DNA of 64,000 bases from Pseudo-nitzschia pungens (GCA_037355855.1 CM074764.1:4657070-4721069), one strand, 5' to 3'. Positions 54,142-64,000 are shown, counted from the stretch's first letter. Numbers and translations are program-made. Notes: generated by a model not told the origin, from the sequence alone.

Positions 54142-57100
54142 TCATTCTGCAATGCCGGTGTTGTCTGATTCCTCTCGTTGTACAGGACAAGCGGAGTAGA
54201 GGCTCTCGTAGGTAGTATATGTCATAGAATTATTCCTCTTTTCAAAGAATTCGAGCCATTGCAATCGATTGTGAACAACCAACCACAGACCATTGTTTAC
54301 TGGTTCCGCATTCTCGTCCAGTTCAGGAACAACTGCCAGTTTGGAAAGAATAGTGTCAGTGTTAAATAAATATAAAGTATTGTCGAGATAGCCACTTTTT
54401 ACAAAGTGAGATGATGTAGACCTCGGATCCTCTTTAAACTTTCTGACAACCGCGTAGATGCCATCTGAATCAACATTGTATCCATTCACAGCTGATGTGG
54501 GTTGTTTCAAATCTTTCACATGCAGAAAACACAGCATTTGACAGGGGATTTCAGTGTTGTCATCAACTGCAAACATTGCCCAGTCAAACCATACACTGTT
54601 AACTTGGCCTGAATCAGACCTGTATGAGGGGTGACATCGGAACAGGTAGTTGACACGATTCACAGAATCCCATCTGTTGTGTTCGGTGAACCCAAATATG
54701 CTGGATGTGTCATTCAGCAAAGGAAGGACGGAGTCACAAACAAAATCTAGTACAATTGATGAATGAAATGGTTTGTTGTAGTTCCGTTGTCTGATCCATC
54801 GCATCGAACTTTTGGTTCCATCCTGAAAAATGGTGAAACGGGCACCATACTGGGATGGCCTGCGGGATATGACTTTCGGATCACCACCCACTTTCTTCAA
54901 CTTGTAATGAGAGGTTGCGAGTCGAAGGAGAGATGCTTCTTCTTTCCGACGGGTTGTCTGATGGACTAAGGTTGCGGCATTTTGTTGAGTATTTTTGGAC
55001 GGTGCTTTTATTTCTGTCTTGTGGTGACTTTCACTATATGCAGAATCGAAACCTAATGTTGGACCCCACAGACTGATGTACTTCGGAATGTGAAAGTAGA
55101 GGTGATTTTTGATCAGTTTTGTTCCCATACCCTTCCGAAGGCAGGTGCCATTGATAGAGTTGAGGAAATGAATGATGGTTTTGGGAAGATTTTTGATGCA
55201 CTTTGTGGTTGGACGGCCGTGTTTGAGAAATTCTTCCATAGAGATGATTTGTTCGATAACATCAATGTGCTTCTTCACAAATGAGTTGTCCCTCAAAATT
55301 GCAATGCCGGATTCAGAAACCAATGTTAGAAGAATCGAAATCAGCATACCACTGTAATCGTGCCCCTCTTTTTTAGTGACAGATAGAAGATTGGAGCTGA
55401 ATTTAGTTCTGGGAAAGTCACGATCCGACTGCCTTGAGAGAAGGGCTCCATATTTTTGAGAGACATGCCCAATTGTATTTACTGTGGAAACACCGGTCTT
55501 TAGGTGATCAGCATACGGGCATGGTATTGAACCCTTCATCAGTTGCTCCAGGGATTCTACCTCTCGTTTGGCACACCCCAGCTGGTGCATGTGGAGGCAT
55601 TCACCGGGCGTGGCTAGGTGGATGTTGTTTACATTGGTACCAAAGTTGAGACTGTGGAATGCATTTCTGATTTGGTGGTGAGAAATATTGTTGAAATATT
55701 CCTTGGTGGTGGTGGCATCTGAGTCTGGAAATGTATGAAAATCTGATGGGACCCAAAGAGAGGCTGTTTGTTGTGCTGATGGAATATTTATGTCCTTGGT
55801 GGAACAGTTACAGTGTCGGCAAAGCTTTTGTACACCCCCCGACCGGGAACCATATTTGCCACATAATTTATCATGCAGTTCTGTGTCACCGATGACATAG
55901 GCTATTGCAAATTTCATTTTGACTTGCCACAATTGGCCAGCATAAGGGAGAAAATCCCATTGGATGCCTTCATGGGTGGACTCGCATGCTTCTTTGAAAG
56001 ATCGGAGCGCCACTTCTAGGGCATTATGGAGGTTTTGGATTGATTCTTTTGGAGATGGTTTTCTTGAATGGTGGATGCTCTCCAAATCTGAGTCAGGATG
56101 AAAATAGATTGTTGTCCATGCTTCCGGCCTTTTCCTGGTTTCAATGTTGAATATGCCTAGGGTCATGTTGAGTGGAGTCAGTGATAGTCTTCCATGCGCA
56201 TCCAAGCTAATTCCATCCATGTAAAAAATGATGGGAACAAGGATTTCAGAATTTTCTTCTATGCAGAGGGATCTCCAGGAATCCGACCACCATGATCCGT
56301 GGTGCAACTCAGTGATGGGACAAGAATCAGTTCGAACCAGGAAATGCTCTGGTGACAAGGGGGTATTGCTGTTGGGGAATGACAAATTTTCTTCCATCAT
56401 TAAATCTGGGTTCGACAGCAGGGAATACAAAGCATCCAGAAAAGAGCAGACGTAGATTTGGGTGGGTTTGTTGTCGGGAAGCCAATTCACAATTTTGGGC
56501 TCAAATTTGGGTTCGGAAGATATGCCAAGATTTTTTTTTATTTCTTGAAAAATGGCGTCACGTTTTCTTGTTGGTGTAACCTTGAAATCAAAACCGGGAA
56601 GATTGTTGCTGTCTTTCGCCCAGTTGAAAATGGTTTGATAAGTGGAAAGAGGTAGCTTGTGCTGCGATATAATGTTGAGGAGGTTGATTTCAGCAATAAG
56701 TTCCGGATGGGGTGGGAACAGAGTGCAATTCCGGAATGTTTCCTCTCTTTCGTTTATGGAAATGGTGGTGCTTTTCATGATTTCGGAATCAGATATTTCG
56801 GTGTCAGAACTGGCATCAAAATTGTCAGGTGCATCAACATCGGAATCGATTGCATTCATTTGTTCCTCATTTTCAGCCATATGCGATTCGATTGCCTGTC
56901 TGTCCATGGGTGGGATGAGTACATTGGCGATCACTTGAGGATTGAGTGAGGTATGGATAGAAGTTGTTGCGGCGGTGTCATTTGGGGCAAGGGAGGGGGG
57001 GATTTGTGGTCCATTCTGTGTCATTGTCAGTCCATACTGTGATGGTGTGTGTCGGACCAAAGGGAGGGTGACTTCGGCTTTCGCAGAAGAAATAAAATCC

Positions 57101-57333
57101 ATAAGATCGTTCTTAACATAATAAGTTCGGCAATCACTGTTGGAATAGAGATGCCTGGAGAGGCCTTGAGATACGTATCGGTAGGTGTGAAAGTGGCTCG
57201 ATTCTTGTTTGTATCCCTTGAAGGATTTTGATTTTCTTCTTCTTCCGGAGGCAATGCAGTTGCGACAATGGAATGTCTTGGGTATTCTGGGCTCATTGGC
57301 AAAGTGCCTTGGGTCCGAGGAAGCTTTCGGCAT
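54142..57333 (-). CDS. Transposon gene d: transposase, copy 2, 1063 aa
   Basis: It has the same length as copy 1 from the shared ATG at 57333. By eye about thirty residues differ over the whole protein, but five of them fall in a 12-residue window of the zinc finger (SQGLSRHLYSNS in place of CRGLSFHLKSNI). The metal ligands CRNC, H61 and C68 are unchanged. The MDG motif, KLCRHCNC and GECLHMHQLGC motifs are intact, so the enzyme may be functional, possibly with altered DNA preference. Confidence 0.85.
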   Translation of the reverse strand: MPKASSDPRHFANEPRIPKTFHCRNCIASGRRRKSKSFKGYKQESSHFHTYRYVSQGLSRHLYSNSDCRTYYVKNDLMDFISSAKAEVTLPLVRHTPSQYGLTMTQNGPQIPPSLAPNDTAATTSIHTSLNPQVIANVLIPPMDRQAIESHMAENEEQMNAIDSDVDAPDNFDASSDTEISDSEIMKSTTISINEREETFRNCTLFPPHPELIAEINLLNIISQHKLPLSTYQTIFNWAKDSNNLPGFDFKVTPTRKRDAIFQEIKKNLGISSEPKFEPKIVNWLPDNKPTQIYVCSFLDALYSLLSNPDLMMEENLSFPNSNTPLSPEHFLVRTDSCPITELHHGSWWSDSWRSLCIEENSEILVPIIFYMDGISLDAHGRLSLTPLNMTLGIFNIETRKRPEAWTTIYFHPDSDLESIHHSRKPSPKESIQNLHNALEVALRSFKEACESTHEGIQWDFLPYAGQLWQVKMKFAIAYVIGDTELHDKLCGKYGSRSGGVQKLCRHCNCSTKDINIPSAQQTASLWVPSDFHTFPDSDATTTKEYFNNISHHQIRNAFHSLNFGTNVNNIHLATPGECLHMHQLGCAKREVESLEQLMKGSIPCPYADHLKTGVSTVNTIGHVSQKYGALLSRQSDRDFPRTKFSSNLLSVTKKEGHDYSGMLISILLTLVSESGIAILRDNSFVKKHIDVIEQIISMEEFLKHGRPTTKCIKNLPKTIIHFLNSINGTCLRKGMGTKLIKNHLYFHIPKYISLWGPTLGFDSAYSESHHKTEIKAPSKNTQQNAATLVHQTTRRKEEASLLRLATSHYKLKKVGGDPKVISRRPSQYGARFTIFQDGTKSSMRWIRQRNYNKPFHSSIVLDFVCDSVLPLLNDTSSIFGFTEHNRWDSVNRVNYLFRCHPSYRSDSGQVNSVWFDWAMFAVDDNTEIPCQMLCFLHVKDLKQPTSAVNGYNVDSDGIYAVVRKFKEDPRSTSSHFVKSGYLDNTLYLFNTDTILSKLAVVPELDENAEPVNNGLWLVVHNRLQWLEFFEKRNNSMTYTTYESLYSACPVQREESDNTGIAE

Positions 57334-57733
57334 GGTGGTGTGTGTTTTTGTGATGCGATGTCCCGGTATGTGATGTGACACCACTGAAAAAAAAAGTTCA
57401 CAAAGGTGCGTGACGAAACACTTTGGTGTGATTGAAGTAAATTGGATTAAAAATTATTTGTTGTGTTGAGTCAAGTGTGTCAAATGTGTAAAATGGAATG
57501 AAAATGTGAAGAGGGACTGAATGTCAGGGTCTAGAACAGAACATTTCCGTCGACACGTTGGGGGAGTTGAGAAAAGGGAGAAATGTGGTTGAGAATAATG
57601 GAAAAAAGTGGAGAATAATGGAAAAAAGGTTGTGAAATAAAAAATTGGGGTCGAATTTTTTTTAGACAAGTCGCGATCCGGTCGCGATCTGGTCGCGATT
57701 GGTCGCGATGGGTCGCGAACCAGTTTTCGGACG
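57334..57733. repeat. Right terminal region, copy 2
   Basis: This has the transposase upstream region and GGTCGCGATNN subterminal units, ending CAGTTTTCGGACG. The 99-bp duplication of copy 1 is absent; only a short AGAATAATGGAAAAAAG repeat is seen. Confidence 0.8.
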
Positions 57734-57735
57734 TA

Positions 57736-59388
57736 GATAGTGGATCATCCGCAACTCTAATCAACAAAAGAGCGCTGCCATCTGGCACACTACCAATCAG
57801 AAGCAAGCATCGAGTCATAACCACTACAGCAAATGGAAACTTCGATACTACAGAATACATCATCATGAAGAACCTCAACCTACAAGAGTTCGGCAACTAC
57901 ACCATCGACCGACAAGAGGCAAGGCTCTTCCATTCCCCCGACTGCAGATATGATCTAATACTAGGCAGAGATTTCCTCCACCTAGCACAGATTAATCTCC
58001 TATTCAAAGAAGGAGCAGTCCAATGGATGGATCGGACTATCCCAATGAAAGATACCTCTCTATACCACGAGTCGAACCATACTACACTCATGGAAGAACT
58101 CGAAGATGCCGAACTCTTTGCTGAGGACCTCTCCTTTGCCAATCCATACAAGTCCAAGGTGATCCTAGACAGGGCCTACCAAGAAACGGATCCAGCAACA
58201 GTGGCGCAACAACAGAGCCACATGTCCACGACAGAGCAGCAGCAGTTCCAAGCAATATTAAACAAGTATCCGAATGTCTTCAACGGCAAATTAGGAAAAT
58301 ATCCACACAAGAAGATCTCTCTAAGACTAAAGCCCGGATCCAAGCCCATCCACAAGAAGCCTTATCCAGTCGCATACAAAAGAGAAGACCTATTCAAAAG
58401 GGAGCTCCAGAATCTATGCAATGATGGAGTACTCAAACGATGCACTGGACCAGCTGAATGGGCATTCCCTACCTTTATTGTCCCAAAGAAAGACAACAGA
58501 GTTAGATGGGTATCAGACTTCAGAGAACTCAATGAACTTCTTGAGCGCCGACCATATCCAATCCCTAGGATACAAGATATCATGAACAAGCGTGGCAAGT
58601 ATACTCACTTCACCAAGATTGACTTGTCCATGCAATACTACTGCTTTGAACTCGATGACGCAAGCAAGAAGCTCTGTACCATAGTAACTCCATATGGTTG
58701 CTATGAATATCAAAGACTACCAATGGGTGTCAAAGTCTCTCCAGACGTTGCCCAGCAACTGATGGAAGATATCCTACAAGACACTAACTGCACTGTTTAT
58801 ATTGATGATATTGGTATCTGGACCAATGGATCCTTTGACCTCCACATGAAAACCATTGACAAAATCCTAGACCGGCTCAATCAAAATGGACTCAAGTGCA
58901 ACCCACTCAAGTGTGATTGGGCTGTACAAGAAACTGACTTCCTTGGATATTGGATGACGCCTACAGCAGTTAAGCCATGGAGAAAGAAGATTGAAGCCAT
59001 CCTACAGATGGATAGGCCTCGGACCATAACCCAAGTCAAATCCTTCCTTGGAGCAGTTGGATATTACAGAGATATGTGGCCTCGCAGATCTCATGTCCTA
59101 GCTCCTCTATTTGATATAACCGGTACTCCCAAGAAGACTCCTCAAGCAGCAGCCATCAAAGGCAAGCAAAGAAAAGCTCCTTCAGCGTTCACTTGGGGAC
59201 CTGCTCAAGATAAAGCCTTTCAAGAAATGAAAGCAATGGTGGCAGCGGATGCGCTGAACACCTATCCAGACCTTAACAAGCCCTTTGAACTGTACACTGA
59301 TGCCTCAGACCTGCAACTTGGCGCTGCCATACTACAAGATGGCAAGCCTATTGCATATTGGTCCAAGAAACTATCTGATGCCCAGAAG
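57736..59388 (+). pseudogene. pol: Gypsy pol part 2: protease, RT, start of RNase H
   Basis: It begins DSGSSATLINKRA (protease active site) and continues through DLILGRDFL, the conserved protease C-terminal block. The RT follows with YPIPRIQDIM, FTKIDLSMQYY, LPMGVKVSP, the catalytic YIDDIG and FLGYWM, then the connection and RNase H (ELYTDASDLQLGAA) up to KLSDAQK. There the LTR at 59389 cuts it. The frame is open across this segment. The protein is nearly identical to 59743-62820, showing the two elements are the same family in opposite orientation. Confidence 0.88.
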
Positions 59389-59712
59389 TGTTACGGTCTA
59401 GAGTAGAAATTTCGGAGTAGTATGTAAATTGTGAATGTTTAGATACTTTACGAGATATTGTTAAGCGAATTGAGAATGGAAACATATAAAATTTCGAGGT
59501 CGCGAGCATAGCCACACTTTGGCATGCTCTGCCATAAATGTTGATTCATTGTCGGTTCCCACGATTAGGCATATATCCTAATCTGGGATTCGACCATAAT
59601 AATTAGAACACATATCGAAATGTATTCATGACTGAATATATAATTTTTTGATTCCCATATGGGATTCGATTAATTATTCAATCGTGACTACTAGCTACGC
59701 TAGCCCGTCACA
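59389..59712 (-). repeat. 3' LTR of the minus-strand gag-pol element
   Basis: On the minus strand it begins TGTGACGGGCTAGCGTAGC at 59712 and ends GACCGTAACA at 59389 (324 bp). The flank AGAAG (59384-59388) is the expected duplication; its partner is outside the window. CATGGGGCACTA just upstream in element direction is the polypurine tract. Confidence 0.85.
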
Positions 59713-59742
59713 TAGTGCCCCATGATTGAACGAATTCCATAC

Positions 59743-62700
59743 TTAAGCTGACCAATGGATTGCTGAGCCGTCGGAAGCGTCGGAATTGAAATGGTCCGTT
59801 GAGACCTCTTTGTAAGGGGTTAGCTTCCGAATGTTAACTGTCTCGATAACCGTTGGAGTCTTCTGAATCTTAACAGTGCCATTATCGTGGACTTGGGCAA
59901 TAGTGAATGGTCCTGTTTTTCGAGGTTGTAGCTTGTCCGGATCTGGTTGTTGCATCCATACCTTGTCATTGGGTTGAAAGGTATGTTCCTTACGTTTGGC
60001 ATTGTCTCTGAGCAGAGCCTTGTTAATACCTTGTTGTCGTAGCTGCTGTAAAGCTAACAGGTTGGATGTTAGTGGTAGATCAACCAACATGTCCCGATTG
60101 AATACTAGGGACCCTGGGGATGCCTGTAAAGCAGCATTGACAGCACATCGAGAGGCATGCATGCAAGTTGCCAGGGCATTATCCATAAGCTGACTGGCCC
60201 TGGTGTTGACTTGAGGGGGATTCACATGAACTAGAACTCGGAGAATATCAGCAACTGTATGATGGACTCTTTCACATATGGCATTTGACTGGGGATTCTT
60301 CACTGTGGTTGGAATGGACTGAATCCCATACTGCTTGAGTGTGGTCTGGAACTCAGCTCCCAAGAACTCACCACCATTGTCATGAACGCATCTGATAGGT
60401 CTTGGGTATCTGGAGAGCCAACAGTTCTTGAACTGGTCTGAGACGTGTTGCGAAGACTTGTCTCTGATTCGGATGATCTCCAGTAAGTTGGTGACTGGAT
60501 CAATACAAGTTAGGGCTTTGAAGTTATAGTTTTTGCCTTGAGCTGTAATCTTCCATGGACCTATAAGATCCACATGTACTTCATGAAAAGGGGACAGTGG
60601 CGCTTCTTTTGGTGGTAGTTTACCATATTGGGAGTTCTGGTTCTTATATTTGATGCAATGGTCTGGGCATACATAGGACTTGCATAGACTGGTTAGATTA
60701 TCAGCATAGAATCGGGCTGATATAGTCTGTTGTAATCTGGTGGATCCACAATGACCCAGCAGAAGATGATACCATTTAATGGTGTCATTGATAAGAGTTG
60801 CTGGTATGTAGATTCTCCAGCATTCAGGATTGATCTGATTCGTGTAACAAAGTATCTTGTTGCCTTCTAATTCTTGGTAAAAGAAGGCTTTCGATTGAAT
60901 CTTGAACTTGATGGTTGGGTCCTTCAACTGGTGGAGATAGATGTTAGAGAAGTTCACTGGGCATTCCAAGTCTTGCGCGTTTGGTAGGTTGACTAGACAC
61001 TCATTGTTCAGCAGGCAAGCGTGTAATTCTTGGTCTGCGTCATTGCATAAGTGCTGGAATAGGTTTGGGAACTCTGCTAAAAACAGTTCTTCATCTTGCT
61101 TGGGGACTTCAAGTTTCAAAAAATCGATAAGAGTGCCCTTACCAAGGGCTTCTTTCTTCCCCATAGTAGGTGGATCCATCCGGGGGAGCCTGGAGAAGGC
61201 ATCAGCAAGAACATTCTTCTTGCCTTCAACATAGGTGAGGTTGACACCAAATTCTTCGAGGAACAGTCTCCATCGGAGGACTCGTTGGACTGAGAGCGTC
61301 CGGAAGGTAAGGTTCTTATGATCTGTGTATACGTTGATGACTCCACCGAGGAGCATCTTACGGTACTCTTTGCAACAGAGTACTATGGCTAGGAGTTCTT
61401 TCTCCATGGTCGTGTAATTCTTTTGGGCATCAGATAGTTTCTTTGACCAGTACGCAATGGGCTTGCCATCTTGTAGTATGGCAGCTCCAAGCTGTAGGTC
61501 TGAGGCATCAGTGTACAGTTCAAAGGGCTTGTTAAGGTCTGGATAGGTATTCAGCGCATGTGCTGCTACCATTGCTTTCATCTCTTGAAAGGCTTTATCC
61601 TGAGCAGGTCCCCAAGTGAAGGCCGATGGGGCTTTCCTTTGCTTGCCTTTGATGGCAGCTGCTTGAGGAGTCTTTTGCTTGGGGGTTCCAGTGATGTCAA
61701 AGAGAGGAGATAGTACATGAGATCTGCGAGGCCACATATCTCTGTAATATCCAACTGCTCCAAGGAAGGATTTGACTTGGGTTATGGTCCGAGGCCTATC
61801 CATCTGTAGGATGGCTTCTATCTTCTTTCTCCAAGGCTTAACAGCTGTAGGTGTCATCCAATATCCGAGGAAGTCAGTCTCTTGTACAGCCCAATCACAT
61901 TTGAGTGGGTTGCATTTAAGTCCATTTTGATTGAGCCGGTCTAGGATTTTGTCAATGGTTTTCATGTGGAGGTCAAAGGATCCATTGGTCCAGATACCAA
62001 TATCATCAATATAAACAGTGCAGTTAGTGTCTTGTAGGATATCTTCCATCAGTTGCTGGGCAACGTCTGGAGAGACTTTGACACCCATTGGTAGTCTTTG
62101 ATATTCATAGCAACCATATGGAGTTACTATGGTACAGAGCTTCTTGCTTGCGTCATCGAGTTCAAAGCAGTAGTATTGCATGGACAAGTCAATCTTGGTG
62201 AAGTGAGTGTACTTGCCTCGCTTGTTCATGATATCCTGTATCCGAGGGATTGGATAAGGACGTCTTTCAAGAAGTTCATTCAGTTCTCTGAAGTCTGATA
62301 CCCATCTAACTCTGTTGTCCTTCTTTGGTACTATGAAGGTTGGGAATGCCCATTCGGCCGGTCCAGTACATCGCTTGAGTACTCCATCATTACAAAGATT
62401 CTGGAGCTCCCTTTTGAATAGGTCTTCTCTTTTGTATGCGACTGGATAAGGCTTCTTGTGTATGGGCTTGGATCCGGGCTTCAGTCTTAGAGAGATCTTC
62501 TTGTGTGGATACTTCCCTAGTTCTCCATTGAAGACGTTGGGATACTTGTTTAGTATGGCTTGGAACTGTTGTTGCTCTGCTTTGGACATGTGGGACTGTT
62601 GCTTTGCGACTGTTGATGGATCTGTTTCTTGGTAGGCTCTGTCGAGAATAACCTTAGACTTATATGGATTGGCAAAGGAAAGATCATCAGCGAAGAGTTC

Positions 62701-62820
62701 AGCATCCTCCAGTTCTTCCATGAGCATGGTGTAGTTGTCATGGTATAGGGAGGTGTCTTTCAACAGGAATACTCCATCCTGTAGGTTCCTTCCCCTCTTT
62801 TTGTGGGAGATCTCCTCCAT
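59743..62820 (-). CDS. pol: Ty3/gypsy pol without protease: RT-RNase H-integrase, 1025 aa
   Basis: Domains in order are RT (about 100-330, with YIDDIG near 270), RNase H (about 430-550, ELYTDAS, TDHKNL, NVLADAFSRL), integrase zinc region (HLLLGH near 687, then CPDHC), DDE core (VHVDLIGP, VHDNGGEF, NAICERVHH near 850), and a GPY/F module (TGPFTI near 968). It should copy RNA to DNA and insert it. The first ~20 residues come from the gag-pol linker in a shifted frame, joined directly to KDTSLYH. The protease present at 57736 is deleted between these points. The gag frame after its stop ends at another stop without reaching this frame, so normal gag-pol read-through cannot produce it. Confidence 0.88.
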   Translation of the reverse strand: MEEISHKKRGRNLQDGVFLLKDTSLYHDNYTMLMEELEDAELFADDLSFANPYKSKVILDRAYQETDPSTVAKQQSHMSKAEQQQFQAILNKYPNVFNGELGKYPHKKISLRLKPGSKPIHKKPYPVAYKREDLFKRELQNLCNDGVLKRCTGPAEWAFPTFIVPKKDNRVRWVSDFRELNELLERRPYPIPRIQDIMNKRGKYTHFTKIDLSMQYYCFELDDASKKLCTIVTPYGCYEYQRLPMGVKVSPDVAQQLMEDILQDTNCTVYIDDIGIWTNGSFDLHMKTIDKILDRLNQNGLKCNPLKCDWAVQETDFLGYWMTPTAVKPWRKKIEAILQMDRPRTITQVKSFLGAVGYYRDMWPRRSHVLSPLFDITGTPKQKTPQAAAIKGKQRKAPSAFTWGPAQDKAFQEMKAMVAAHALNTYPDLNKPFELYTDASDLQLGAAILQDGKPIAYWSKKLSDAQKNYTTMEKELLAIVLCCKEYRKMLLGGVINVYTDHKNLTFRTLSVQRVLRWRLFLEEFGVNLTYVEGKKNVLADAFSRLPRMDPPTMGKKEALGKGTLIDFLKLEVPKQDEELFLAEFPNLFQHLCNDADQELHACLLNNECLVNLPNAQDLECPVNFSNIYLHQLKDPTIKFKIQSKAFFYQELEGNKILCYTNQINPECWRIYIPATLINDTIKWYHLLLGHCGSTRLQQTISARFYADNLTSLCKSYVCPDHCIKYKNQNSQYGKLPPKEAPLSPFHEVHVDLIGPWKITAQGKNYNFKALTCIDPVTNLLEIIRIRDKSSQHVSDQFKNCWLSRYPRPIRCVHDNGGEFLGAEFQTTLKQYGIQSIPTTVKNPQSNAICERVHHTVADILRVLVHVNPPQVNTRASQLMDNALATCMHASRCAVNAALQASPGSLVFNRDMLVDLPLTSNLLALQQLRQQGINKALLRDNAKRKEHTFQPNDKVWMQQPDPDKLQPRKTGPFTIAQVHDNGTVKIQKTPTVIETVNIRKLTPYKEVSTDHFNSDASDGSAIHWSA

Positions 62821-62938
62821 GCGTCATCCCAGACAGCAGGGCTGTTCTGGCATCCAGGTCCTGGGGAGCTGGAGGCAAGGTGATTGCTGGTTTTGGTGAA
62901 GCCCGGGGCTTCTTGGTAGGCCTGGGGGCCTTGGAGAC

Positions 62939-63270
62939 TCAGGGGAGCCACACAAGCTCCCCATCGATACTCCGTTCAGTTCTTCCACCATGATTGGCAT
63001 GGTATTCTTCAATCGCAGCTTCCCGAGCTGCATTGATATGGGCCTGGAAGGTTTCGTTGCTTCCTGGAATCATGAGGGCCTGAGTGTGAGCATGGAAGGA
63101 CTCAGTTGGTTGGGTGTGGTTGCTCCCGGAGCCCTTGTTGTAGTTCTTGGAAAACCGGTTCTTCGGACACTCAGACCAATCATGATTATGGCCTGGGATT
63201 CGACAGGGGTTGGCTTTCTTCTTGTTGTTGGACCCTTTGTGGTTCGAATGGGAGTTGCGCTTGCGAGAGC

Positions 63271-63301
<31 letters not shown>

Positions 63302-64000
63302 CAAGCGCTTCTGCTGTTTGTTGTTATTTCTGTTGCTTTTCTTGTTGGCTTGACGCTCGTGACAGCTCATGTAGTCCACGATGTGTCGGACTGTCGTGTC
63401 TTCTTGGATTCCACTGTGCATCATGCCATAGCTTTCGATCCATGTAGAGGGAAAGGAATGGAGGAGGATTGTGAGTTTCTCCACTCTCGAAAGAGGCGCA
63501 CTGCTTCCTTCTAGTTTTTGGGTGTATTTCATGAGTATGAGGATGCGCTCAGCATGTTCCTTGCATGTAACTGATGGCGTCTTTCGACATTCGGGACTTC
63601 GAAGATAGGTGTGCATGATGTCCCGGGCGTCTTTGGCATTGCAGTAGAGCTGAGTGAAGTCAATGAAGGCTTGCTCATATCCCCCAATTTCATCTTGGGA
63701 GTATTGGTATTCTTCGGGATTCAGTGGGTCCTTGATCATGTCATTCCATTTGGTCTGGGCGTCTGTGGTGAGACAACGTCCGAAGTGGGTTAGGTAGATG
63801 TCAATTGGCAATCTAAGGTAGTTGGCAGCGTTCCTGAACGACTCCTCCACAAAGAGCAATTCTTCAAGGCCGCCTGTTTCTGTAAACAGGGGGACTTTCA
63901 TACTGTCAGTTCGTTCGTCATCGACGTTGTACAAGGTAAAGAGCTTGGGCTTGGTCCGATCGAACGAGCTCTTGTAGGTGATCGGGGGGTCTCTGTAGAT
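62939..64000 (-). CDS. gag: Gag of the minus-strand element (N-terminus beyond window)
   Basis: The frame is open to the window end, where IYRDPPITYKSSFDR matches codon 4 onward of the other gags, so the ATG is a few bases outside. The capsid-like region includes CKEHAERILILMKYTQKL and QEDTTVRHIVDYMSC. An Asn-rich run (AAC repeats near 63275-63300), the finger CRIPGHNHDWSEC, and the terminal GELVWLP followed by TGA at 62939 are visible. Confidence 0.85.

Larger units (their letters stand above)
43058..57733. mobile_element. Large four-gene DNA transposon, copy 2 (14.7 kb), TSD TA
   Basis: It has the same ends, gene order and arrays as copy 1, flanked by duplicated TA (43056-43057 and 57734-57735). 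It sits in a gypsy protease: removing it with one TA restores the pol frame. It differs from copy 1 in repeat copy numbers, a 4-nt deletion in gene c, and a local cassette in the transposase. Genes a, b and d are open. Confidence 0.92.

Overview
This window looks like nuclear DNA of a microbial eukaryote, most likely a diatom. The gag proteins carry the C/H/H/C finger (CRIPGHDHDWSEC) that I associate with diatom Ty3-like elements. One gene has a clean spliceosomal intron, and almost everything else is mobile DNA nested in mobile DNA. The species assignment is inference; no rRNA or organellar marker is present.

The main finding is a large DNA transposon present twice nearly complete and in the same orientation: copy 1 at 4202-18982 (14,781 bp) and copy 2 at 43058-57733 (14,676 bp). 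A gutted derivative lies at 25817-31801 (5,985 bp). All three begin CGTCCGAAAAC, end with its inverse, and have a 2-bp target duplication (CG, TA and TG). Each full copy holds four genes in fixed order: (a) a two-exon 486-aa coiled-coil protein, minus strand; (b) a 440-461-aa basic protein with a proline-rich decapeptide tail, minus; (c) a 739-aa Cys-rich protein with an acidic tail, plus; (d) a 1063-aa zinc-finger transposase resembling the Plavaka/CACTA-like group, minus. Long tandem arrays separate the genes: a 185/371-bp higher-order repeat between a and b, and GGAGCGACG-core arrays on both sides of c. Copy 1 has all four reading frames open. Copy 2 has a 4-nt deletion in gene c and a swapped codon cassette in the transposase zinc finger.

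The rest is layered Ty3/gypsy-type LTR retrotransposons. At 1-4200 a minus-strand gag is split by two solo LTRs. From 25420 to 39671 a decayed minus-strand pol is split by the transposon derivative and by two retroelements that carry gag but no pol (32602-35657 and 36176-39377). A third gag element (39672-41105) is truncated. From 41106 a plus-strand gag-pol element runs into copy 2, which sits exactly at the protease active-site codons, and resumes at 57736. It is then cut by a minus-strand gag-pol element (59389 to the window end) that has lost its protease. Removing the insertions restores the host reading frames, so the order of events can be read directly.

The only convincing host gene is at 19795-21672, a 625-aa AlkB-like 2-oxoglutarate/Fe(II) oxygenase in a GC-richer island. 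Between it and the retroelements, 22317-24555 is a region of short-period repeats, large perfect hairpins and a dispersed module bounded by inverted TGAGTCTGCGGGAA.
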